Origin: Sipunculus nudus
Taxonomy: Eukaryota > Annelida > Sipuncula > Golfingiida > Sipunculidae
Direction of reading: 5' to 3'
Assembly (NCBI GenBank): GCA_026874595.1
Contig: CM049315.1
Coordinates: 20,173,664 to 20,237,663, forward strand
DNA: 64,000 bases
Positions 51,101 through 62,900 of the stretch are shown here, in pieces. Under the pieces are notes generated by a model that saw only the letters and a program-made list of their open reading frames with translations, did no database searches and had not been told where the DNA came from. A program made the translations under genes and the position numbers. The stretch's first letter is position 1; each line of letters begins with the position of its first letter.

Positions 51101-54100
51101 CACCAGTTTTAGCAGCTCAAGACTTTTCTGTACCTTTTAAGTTAGCTGTGGATGCTAGTGATACTGCTGCTGGTGATGTGTTGTTACAGGAAGGCAATGA
51201 TGGCATAGATCATCCAATTTGTTGTTTCTCGAGAAAGTTTAATGCAAACCAGAAAAACTACTCCACTATCGAAAAAGAATGTTTGGCTTTGATTTTTGCG
51301 TTGCAACAGTTTGAAGTTTATGTTGCTTCATCAGTCAGGCTTAATATTATTGTCTTCAGTGATCCCAATCCCCTCACGTTCATGAACAAGTTGAAGTGTA
51401 AAAATCAAAGATTGTTGAGATAGAGTTTGTTCTTACAGGATTACAATCTTGATATCACACTCATTAAAGGGAAAGACAATGTACTTGCTGATTGCTTATC
51501 GAGATGTTTATGAAATGTTGTGAACAAGATGTTTATGTAATGTTTTAAATAAGTTGATTTTTTAGATGTTGTAAAATTTTAGTGATTGTGTTCGCAAAAA
51601 GAAAGTTTTCCGAGAAAACCTTCTTTTTTCTTACAGGAGGGAGAGTGTTACAGGTGCTCCTTTTATTGTTTGACACGGGCGTAGCTCCTGCTGTGGCGCT
51701 CGTGTCTGGCCGCGTATTACATTCTGTGTTTGATCCGTACTGGTTGAACTCTCGTTGTCATGTAAGCCTTTGGTTTTCACGCCTGGTCGTGGGTCACGTG
51801 ATGACCCTGGTGTGTGGAGATACACACGGCTATGTTCTTTTAGATAATTCCTGAAATGCGTGTTTACTGTGCAAGATCTTATAGACTGTTCAAGATGTGG
51901 AAAAATTCCCGGCTTGAAGTGTGAGAGTATATAAGGGGCTGTGTTTAAGCAAGAAGGGCAGAGAGCAGAGAAGATTCAAGCGGACGCAGAAGCGGGTGTG
52001 TCAGATTCTAGGACCTTATCCGACTAATGCGGCAATTATAGATTTTCAAAGACTGTCTCCTGGATTTTATGCATTTGGACTTCAGTTTACTTTCTGGTTG
52101 TTGCAAAAACTTTCCACTGGACTGTCATTCTCCGAGAGTTTACTTTTAAAGGACTATCGTTGTGATGGTGTTGGTATCCAGGTACTGTGCACATACATTA
52201 TTTTCTCTGTGATTGTATTGACTTGTTGCTATACCGCTGTTTTACTGTATAATTGTATTGATTTAGTGTATTGTAATGTTATGGTTGATTTAGGAATAAA
52301 TTATAGTTATTTGTTAACAAAAAAAAACACTGACTTCTTTATTCATTCCCTTAGACGTTTCACGTTGCCTTGTGTTACAGAATCTGATTTGTTTTTATCT
52401 CCATTACAAAATTTGTGTTCATCACGCATACGTGATCTGTTTATATTAGGTTCCGTAACATACTTTATAATGAATTGTGAGGGTGATTTTGTAACATTAA
52501 TTCATAGATCATAGTTTATACAATGTAGCTGCGTGAACTTGCTATCAAGCCTTTCTCTTATTTTTTTTTTATCAAACTGGGCATAATTGATATAGAAAAA
52601 AATAATAGCTTCGTGTCTTTATTGTTTTAAAGAGATAAAATATTTATTGTATCAATGTTTTTATTATCGTAGAGTTCCACAGGGAATATATTAGCTATGA
52701 AAGATGATTGTTGTATTGCGGCTGAGGGGATATAACATGGAAGTACCAGATATTGATAATACATTTTATGACAGGCGACTGCCACTAGTAAATTATCAGT
52801 CATTGAGGATAAATTTCTTTATTCATGTTATCAGGCCCTATGAGCGCGGGGGGGGGGGGGGGGGGGACGGGGCTGGGGGTCAATTTGGGCCCGTATAGGC
52901 CACACTTAAACTTAAGAAGTCTCTTTTTTTTTGTTTTTATACAATTTTGTTAAGATTGCTTGATAGGGCCCGGGTCTGCAAGTACTTGAAAATGCAAAAG
53001 TGTCGTTTTTAGTTCAGCTGACTGTAAGTCATCTGAGCTATAGCGATCACCCTTTGTCCGTCGTCCGTCTACCCGTCTGTCTGTCCGTCCGTTAACCTAG
53101 CACAAATCGTAACCGCTGGACCTAGAAACTTGTAACTTGACATTCTAAAAAGGTCCATGAAAAATCTCCTTGGAAACCTGAAATGAGGTCATGATATGTT
53201 CCATCAGTTCCTGCAGACTGGTAGCGCTACCTGTATTTTTCGAATTTTTTACGATTTTTTTCTCTATTTTTGAGACCTTTAAAAATGTGAGCCTCTGTTA
53301 ACAGGGCACACATCTTAAAGACTAGACCTAGAATCTTCATTCTTGACACACTGAGAGACTTATAAAAAGTCTTCATGGAAACCAGAGGTTAGGTCTCTGT
53401 TACCCATATCCTTTAAGTTATGGGTCCCCAAAGAATCCCCCCCCCCAGAATAGTCAAAAATTTCATACAAAAACTTCAATATCTCATTAACTACATCACT
53501 GATGGTCATGATTTTTGGCATACATATTGATTCTGAGATTTTTCATCAGTTTCTGAAGACTGGTGGCGCCACCTGTATTTTTCATTTTTTTACGAATTAT
53601 TTTCTCTATTTTTGAGACCTTTAAAATATGAACATCTGTTAACAGGGCACAAATCGTAAAGACTGGACTGAGAATCTTCATTCTTGACACAGTGAGAGAC
53701 CTATAAAAAGTCTCCATGGAAACCAGAAATAAGGTCTCTGTTACCCATTTCCTTTGAGCTGTGGGGCTCCCAATAACCCCCCCCCCCCCTCAGAATAATG
53801 GAAAATTTGATAAAAAAACTGCAACATCTCAATAACTACAACACTGATGGTCATGATTTGTGGCATACATATTGATCAAGAGGCGTTTCATCAGTTCCTG
53901 CAGACTGTTGGCGCCACCTGTATTTTTTTTCAAATTTTTACAATTTTTTTTCTCTATTTTTGATAATGTTAAGGATGTAGTTATCTGTCAACAGGTTACA
54001 AATCGTAACGACTGGACCCAGAATCTTCATTCTTGACACACAGGGAGACCCATGAAAAGTCTCCATGGAAACCTGAAATTAGGTCTCTGTTACCCATATC

Positions 54101-57100
54101 CTTTGAGCTATGGCACTCCAAAGTACAGCTCAGAATAATGAAAAATTTGATACAAAAGCTGAAGTATCTGAACAACTAATGCAGAGATCACCATACATGT
54201 TTGCATGGATATTGATCATCGAGTGTTTCATCAGTTTCTGCAGACTGGTGGCACCATCTGTATTTGTTTGGGTGTTTTTACGAATTTTTTCTTAATTTTT
54301 GAAACCTATAAATATATGAACATCTGTTAACAGGGCACAAATCATAACAACTGGACCAAGAATCTTCATTCTTGACACACAAAGAGACCCATGAAAGTCT
54401 CCATGGAAACCTGATATTAAGTCTCTGTTACCCATATCCTTTCAGCTGTATGGCTCCAAAAAAAACCTAGAATGATGAAAAATTTGATACAAAAACTGCA
54501 GTATCTCAATAACTACAACACTGATGTTCATTATTTTTGGCATACATATTGATCATGAGATGTTCCATCAGTTTCTGCAGACTGGGTGCACCACCTCTGT
54601 GTTTTTTTTTCAAATTTTTACGATTTTTTTCTATTTTTTAGACCTTTAAAGATGTTTTTATTTGTGAACAGGGTACAAATCGTAACAACTGGACCTAGAT
54701 TCTTCATTCTTGTAATGCATGGAGGCCCATGAAAAGTGTCTGTGGAAACCTGAAATTAGGTCTCTGTTTCCCATATCCTTCAAGCTACAGGACTCCGAGG
54801 TATCCCTCAGAATAATGGCAAATTTGATACAAAAGATGAAGTATCTGAACATCTAATGCAGAGATCCCAATGATTATTTGCATGGATATTGATTATGGAG
54901 TGTTTCATGAGTTTCTGCTGACTGGTGGGGCCACCTATATTTTAATCAATTTTTCGAATTTTTGTCTCTATTTTTGAGACCTTTAAGGATGCTGTCATCT
55001 GTTAACGTGGCACAAATTGTAACAACTAGACCTAGAATCTTCATTCTTGTCATGCAAGGAGACCCATGAAAAGTGTCTGTGGAAACCTGAAATTAGGTCT
55101 CTGTTACCCATATCCTTCAAGCTATAGGACTCAGAAGTATCCCTCAGAATAATGGAAAATTCGATACAAAAGCTGAAGTATCTAAACAACTAATGCAGAG
55201 ATCAACATGATTCTTTGCATGGATATTGACCATGTGTTTTTATTTAATGTCTGCAGACTGGTGAAACCACCTGTATTTTTTTAAAGTTTACGCATTTTTT
55301 TCTCTATTTTTGAGATATATAAATACAGACACAATCTTGGCCTGTTGGTTAATCTGTTTGATGCTTCAGGTGAATGGGTATATACTACCATTCAGATGAG
55401 AAATTTTCCTTTTACGAATCTCTTCCCAGTCAGCTGAGCGTCATTACCCATGGGTCACTTGTTTCTTTTGTGTTTTTTTTTATTTATCTTGGCCCGAAGG
55501 TAATGGTGTTCCATAAAGTTACCAGTTGAACACCTGAAAATTAAGGTACTACATTTGTTATTTGTATTAGCTAACACACAGTGTATATAATCGGGAGTTA
55601 CCCGAAACGGCCTAAGCGGGCCTGCATTGGCTGTCCATAAGTGCTTTAAAGAAATTGCTTTAAAGTGAGGTATCTTTTGACTTGCAATACATACAGCTTT
55701 TCATTAAAAGGCTCAGGGGGCCCTGTAGAATATCAAACTCCATGGCACAATCAAATCTTTGAAAATGCGGAAATAGATTTATCTTGTTTTAACTTGCAAA
55801 GATTTAATCATGAGTGCTAAGAACGGACTTAGGACGCTCGGGCCCAAGAGTTTCCCTAGGCACAAGAAAATGTATGAACAAAAATAATCCGGTTTTATAA
55901 AAATTAAAATTAAAAATTAAAAATTAAAAATAATCCCTATTGGGCCCGCGCGGGCAAAGAAACGCTAAAAATTGTTAAATTTCCATAGTAATTGGAAACC
56001 TTTGATGATATCATACTGGTCAGGCATATTTTTTTATTTATAATAACTATACTGTATTACACATACAATGAAGAAATTAGCTCACTTAAAATATCTACTG
56101 CAATTACCTTACAACTATAGGGCTCGGAAAGCAGTAGAAAGCGTACCGGCCGTTCTGATTTGGGTCCATAGTCTATTCCGTTGGTCTCTTTTAAATTGAA
56201 ATATATTCATTATCTCTTTTCTTTTTTTAAGTATTACCTTATTTATTAATATTGTTACGCGCCCCCCCCCCCCCCCGGCTCTTGCACATCAGGACCGCCA
56301 GGCCATTAATTAATGAGTCCGCCAGCGAGCATAGGGGGCGAGGGGAATTTTACCACCGCCAACCTTATTCCTCTCATACTACTACTTTTCTTAACCCATC
56401 CAATATAAATCCGAAATATATTACAATGTATGTGTCTCGTTATGGTATTTAGAATAATTAATTACTAGAAATGGAGGGGGGGGGAGGGTGACCGGGAGGG
56501 AAATTATTAATTTTGGACCAGTCATACATACAAGCTTTCATAATCATTCAATTTGATCACTAGAAAGACATAATGAATTTAAAATATTTGATTATTTGAC
56601 AATTCAACTATTTGATATTATATTACATATATTATAACCATCATTATTATCCACAGGAGGATATGAAATGACCGCATCAAATACGATTCACCTCACAATT
56701 ATGTGTCTAGCACATATATAAATGTAATACCCTAGCTGTCATAACTGGTCCTATATGATTAGTTATTGCATATAACCCATTTGGTTTAAGCATTAGCATA
56801 TTCATTTATATTGCGCAACATATCCAGTAATAAAACCGCCTCCAGGCGCATTACATAAAATAGCACACGATATAATAAAAACTAAAATCCTAGAAAATTA
56901 AAATCATTATAAGTAATCACTTGCAAACAGACAAGTTTTCAACTTTAATTTGAAGCATTAGAGATCGAGTCAGCATCTCTGATACTGGATGGTAACTTAT
57001 TCCCTGGATGGTGCAGCACATGCAAATGCTCTATCACCTTATGAAAAGGTTCGTGACTTAGGCTGCACAACAACAATATTAGAACTGGATCAAAGAGTAC

Positions 57101-59886
57101 GACTGGGCTGCTGAATAGATATCAGTTCCGAAATGTATTCAGGAGCGATGTTGTCAATGGCACAGTAGGGTGAACATGAAAATTTCATTCAAGATCCTCT
57201 GTTTTATTGGCAACAAATGTAGTGATTGTATTACTAGAGTATTGTGTTCAGGTCTTTTTGTCTTTGCCGTATTTTTCTGAATGCGTTGTAGCCTTTCCAG
57301 CTGCACTGAAGGGAGACCATATAAACTGGAATTGCAGAAGTCCAACCGTGATGTCATTATATACAAGGGCATGAACGTCACGCACTGATACTTTCGAAAT
57401 TTGGCTTACTTGTTTACTTTTGTTCAAGAGATATATAATTATTTGACTGCCTTTCAAATTACATAAACCCCTAAATATTATAAAACACCTGTGCAATTTT
57501 TAAAATATTAGTCGAAACACCGTAGAAATAACAGAGAAATATAAAAAATAATGCACAGGTTCAAAATAAATTGGCAATGATCCCATCCCAGTCAATAAAA
57601 TTCAACCTTTTTCCACCCATCTTTCACCCGTAGGTGGAATCGAGAACTATGATTCCACCTTTGTCATGGTGACGTTACGTTTCCACCTTTAACCTTGTGG
57701 TGGAAGCCCACGGTCAACTGACGACGTCATTCCCAAACGTAAACAAACCTCAAATTCCCGCCAAGGCTTTTAAAATCTTAAGCGAACCCAGGGCAATTCC
57801 GCCCATTCCAAAATAGGAAGGAATAGCGATTCGACCACCTAGAAGGTGAATACTAGTAGTCCTACCAGATTCCATCCAAAATCGAAATCTATAATTCCAA
57901 CCTAGACCTTGAAGTGTCGTGATTCCTAGTCCCTCCAACAGACGCCAGATGCCGCTCTGCTATGCACCCGTGCGTCATTCGGAATTCCTCGGCCGAATTC
58001 TGATTTTGTATTCAGATTCTGACCTCGGACGTACAAAGGGCGCAGCCAAAATTATCCATTGAAGTAGTGCGGCGGAGGTCAAGGCCGCTCGATGGGTTTA
58101 TAAAAACAAACCAACATTTAAAGAGACACGCTCTACGTGTAATTGATATTATTGATTATTTTTAAGGAATATATGGCGAGAAACTCGTAGATTACGTGCA
58201 CTTCAATGAATGTTTTTGCATTGCGGTAGTATCGTATAGTTTTGCTGCATGTGGATAAAGGTGACGTCAGCTTGTAAGGTTTGTGGCGGTAACATTACTC
58301 TCGTGCTGTTTCACTCTTCGCATTATTACCTTGACATACCTGGAAAAGCCGTGCCGCTAGATGAAATACCTTATTACAGCGCTTATAAAAACAATGTTTA
58401 AACAATTTATCTATATGTTCAACTGTTCAACTGTTCTTGTTCAATCAATGCTTGGGGATGGAATTTATGAAGGATTATTTAGTTATAAACTGAGTTGTTC
58501 GCCGTACTACCGGCGCAGAAAATACTCATGTCGTGGGGATATCCTAGAGCCATAGATACACCCGAGCCTAATATCGAGTATCTCGCGAGATGAGGCGAGA
58601 TGTTCCGACTGCCAGTACGTCTGTTAATAGACGCCATTTTTTTAAATCTTGTAAAACGGAAGTTTCGTTTGGCATGTGCAAGGAATCCCCCCAGCATCCG
58701 GAGGTAAATTAAGCCTTGATGTCTCATGCACAGACCCGACAGACCCCGATAAAGATAAGTAAACAATACTGTTGTTTGTGTGGTAAAAATAATCCACTTT
58801 TTTACTCTGTGCAAAAAAGAACTAACTCCTCCATTACTGATCGTCCTTGCACAGACCCGGCAGACCCCGATAGAGATAAGTAAACAAAACTGTTGTTTGT
58901 GTGGTAAAAACAATCCACTTAAGCAGGTATATGCAAGGAAGATATCCATTCGGGATTTACTTCCGGATGCTACGGGGGGGGGGGGGGGGGTTCCTTCCGC
59001 ATGCCAAACGATAGTTCTGTTTTACAACAGATTCTTGATAAACAAGATTCTTGATAAAAAATGACGTCCAATAACAGACGTAATGGTGCAAAGCAAAGCA
59101 TCATCTGACGCCCGTTGGAGAGACTACGTGATTCCACCTTCGCACTTGAAGGTGCGATCCACGATTCACAATGAGGCTATTTATAATATATTTGTGGCCA
59201 TGAGTTGATATTCCTTACAAAAGTTACATCCATTGAACCAGTAATGTATCTGCAGGCGTTCGCTCAAACTAGGAGCGGAATTACCAAAATCAAGTCTTAT
59301 CTGGTGCACATAGTACACAAAAAAGTTCAAATATGGCTTGAATAAATATAATAAAAAGAACACTATTTGAGTTAGTACCTAGAATCTCCCTTGAATCTTG
59401 CATCATTGTACACATGACCGAAGGACCCGTGTTTGGGGAGTTAGTACTATAAGTGATGAGATAATACGCTAGACGTGTCTTGTATTCTAGGTAATTATCA
59501 TAAATACTGTGTTATTTATGTGTTTTAGCCACCAATATGTCATATAACATTTAGTCTTGCCATCGCATTAAATTATCTGGTCTGAACGGTTCATAATTTT
59601 TTGGGTTTTCTTTTCATTATGCGCGACCCTGGTTGGGGGTCGCGCTGCAGATACTTTCCCTTTTGTAGCGTGTATGACCGAGTCTGGGCCCGTCAGAATT
59701 TAGAATTTAGATCCTGACCATGAACAGGTAAGAGTAATATAAAACTTGGATTGTAATGCCTTGCACAAGCCGTTATAAACCCTAAACAATGTCTCGCTAA
59801 TCGAAGTGTCTGACGGCAGACGACATGGGACGACGTAAACACCTGTCACATGTAACGATCAGTGACTGCCCTGAACACGTGATATA

Positions 59887-59970
<84 letters not shown>

Positions 59971-62900
59971 CTGGACAGACATCAACAAGTAATAATGAAA
60001 TTCCCAATCAATGTCAGTCCATATAAACATATATCTACACATATCATGGAAAATCCCTAGTAATTCTTACAATAACGCAACAAGATAAAGGCAGGATACC
60101 AATTATTATTCACGGACAGTGACACTGACAGATGGCCATCAAAGTGGCATCGTAAAACCCTAACCACGTCTGTTTATGTTTATTTCAATAAGAGACTCGC
60201 ATCTGTTGATAAGTGCTTTGTTAATACATGCATGCTATATGATGTTGCCTATCAATTTTTCATGAAAGTAGCTTATATTTGTATCGATTATAAGGATTTT
60301 ATAGATATATATGACACACATTCAACATGCAGCAAATACATATGCTTAGTCGTTTTTATCTTAAATTTTTTCCAGAAATTGTTGATGTCCTAAGGAAATA
60401 AACATACATTTTTAACGGTAGGTTTGATCTGTTTCATAGAACATGATGCCTGTATTTACAAAAACTAGTTTTTTTCACAAAACTGCAATCATCGGTACCA
60501 CTTGCTTTTTTGTTTATCTAACGCTAATCATTTTGGAGTGTATCCTTTCGGGGGGGGGGGGGGGATACGAAAACCATATAGAATATTAGGCGGAAAACTG
60601 ACACATCTGCACTTGCTTTTGGCTGCATCGGTACATGGTGATCTATCACAGAATAATAATAATCTATCACACCGATGCTTATGTCCCGGTAATTTTTAGT
60701 CAATCCAAGATTCAATTTTTTTTTTTGTTGCTTTAATTTGTGAAAACTACTATTTTGATAGTAAAGATAGATGAGGGTCACATACAGTTTTGTAACCTCT
60801 TGTACCTTGCTTGCTTTGTATAGCCACTAATATTATTACAAGGGTGATCAGTAAGAACCTTCCTTTCATGTTAGTTTTTTTTCTGATTATCAACGTTTCA
60901 CGAAAGTGTCACACAGTTCTTTTAGTGTTATAGAAAACAATGAATATATAATTGTTGCAAAAAGGCAAAAGTGAAACTGTCTCATTTGTACAAACAGTTA
61001 ACTTAGAGTGGCTGTATAGGCGTTTCATTATGCCTATTCTAGCAATATATATATATACTTTGGTACACGAAATGGCGTTTTATCCTGTAGCTTGACCTAA
61101 TATTAGGTTTTCGAGAAGATTTCCTAGATGTAGAGTTAGAATTTTCTGAGATCTACGGAAAGCCTAGCAAGCCCGTAGGCCGACCTGATGACCAAAAAAG
61201 GGCGATCGCCGCAGTATTTAGATTAATTAGTCTGTTGAGCTAAAACAGTTTTAATAGGGCCAAAATTACTTACCATACAAGGCAGGGTCTATTATGTGCT
61301 CTGAGTATAAGGGTGGCCCAAGGTTGTAGTAATAACTTGTCACCCTAAATGTAAAAGCTGAACCTCTTCTGAATATCTTGTTATCAATGGTTACTGGTTT
61401 GCATAAATCAACTGGCTTAAGAACGATGACGTCACTTTTGGTACATAAGCATTCGTCACTCATGGGATCACAGTATGAGCAGTTCATCGGTCTGAAAGTA
61501 AAAAGAGTACTTTTTTTGTTTAGTACAAAATAAGCATTATGATTTACGCGGGCGGGTTTGTGGCCCGAAGCAGCCCTTGAATAACATATATGTTAGTGTG
61601 TGGGAGTGGAAGGGGGGGGGGGGCACATAAACAGTTGTGTTTCTAAGTAGTAACTGGTCTCTTTTAGTTAGGTAAGCAATAAGAACGTGAAGGGGGGGGG
61701 GGGGGTGAAAGTGGGGGGGGGGGGGGGTGCTTAGAAATCGACCAGGTGCGGACCAGCTAAGTCAAAGTATTTGCGGGCCTAGTGAGATGATTTTTGTTTG
61801 AGGTGTTGTGCACACATACGCTTGTATTTCTGTTGTAATTAAACACTGAGACCTCTGATTCTAATAACTGCGAGTGTTCTAATTTTGATGTTCCATCGTT
61901 AGTACAAACACTGAACTGGATGTCTGTATAAAAACAATTTGAATACTTTCCACCAGTTCTTTTGCATAAATCATTGCATCAAACAACACATAGGTATGCC
62001 AGAATCATTGCCATTTGTCAAAACTCATAATAAGTAATTTATTGGCCTTCCTAAGCCCGAACGGAGTCTTATGGCTTTATTTATGCTGGTTCATTATTAT
62101 GGAATACGTTACCATACGATCTTAGACAAGTAAAGCCCTTATAGCCACTTAGAAGCAAAACAAATCCTCCTTTTTTAAGATCTTAACATTTTACACCTGC
62201 GTATATTAGATTTTACTCTTTATTTTCACTTATTGTTCATAATTAGAACCTAAATATTTACAAGGAGAACTAACGGACACATAATGTTCCTTCATTCATA
62301 CAAGATTCGCAGTGACTGCAACATAAGATCCTATCTTCGGCATACTTCAAACTCTCATGCTGGCCGAACATGTTTAACATGATTGCAAGGAACATTACAG
62401 AGAGCTTCTCGAGGTAGAATAGGGCTGTTTTAGTAATTCAGAGTAGGAGGTGGCATTCAAAGTGGAATCTGAACATTTGTTCTTTTAGCCCGGAGCCCGC
62501 AAAGTCTTCGATGGATGAACTTAGGTAAACGTCAAGGACTCAAGGGGCCAAGAGTGTCATAGAAGAGCTAGATGCCAAATTGTTTTATCATAAGTTTCCA
62601 TTGATATTGTTATATTGTAGAGTTTTTTCCTAAGTGTCTTTTGGTCATTCAGATTCATTTGTAAGTTGGTTATGTTTGCCCGACTCCATATAACGTGTTT
62701 ATTGGGATGGTACGGCGGACGTAAGGGCGGTTTCAAAACACACTAATACATTTTCCTCTGTACCGTAATAGGTCAATGATTTGACGGGGATAAGAACATA
62801 AACAGAAAGAGTAATATTTATTTTATCAGGCTCTTCCCTTTTAAACCACCCAAATGAGTAGGTGCAGTAAAACACTTGACTTTTATTTCGAAAATTCCGT

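Larger units (their letters stand above)
46475..52460 (+). mobile_element. Ty3/gypsy-type LTR retrotransposon with Gmr1-like domain order (inactive)
   Basis: The element begins TGTTAC and ends GTAACA, with a 4-bp target duplication TACT on each side (46471-46474, 52461-52464). Internal order is gag, zinc knuckle, protease, integrase, reverse transcriptase, RNase H, purine tract, 3' LTR. Classical Ty3/gypsy elements carry integrase after RNase H; here RNase H ends at 51513 and only about 130 bp separate it from the 3' LTR. The integrase has the gypsy-type GPY/F end, so this is not a copia element. This order is known from the Gmr1 group. Stops, frameshifts and a changed catalytic residue make it inactive. 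It lies in sense opposite to the receptor gene. Confidence 0.88.
39285..61273 (-). other. 22-kb receptor intron splitting the homology module
   Basis: The exons at 39151-39284 and 61274-61491 agree in phase (1) and in domain order, so this 21,989-nt stretch is one intron if the order of the assembly is right. It contains most of the mobile elements of the right half of the window, none with host coding exons that I could find. Confidence 0.75.

Noticed and set aside
47157-51513. A domesticated, host-used gag-pol gene
   Set aside because: Several stops, a frameshift and an Asp-to-Asn change in the integrase core, together with intact LTR ends and target duplication, indicate an ordinary decayed insertion.
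51921-52514. 197-codon open frame
   Set aside because: It lies almost wholly in the 3' LTR of the gypsy-type element and has no domain; open by chance.
53010-55464. CRISPR-like array
   Set aside because: Units of about 330 bp are far too long and diverged, lack short direct repeats with unique spacers, and have no cas genes; this is a eukaryotic interspersed repeat.
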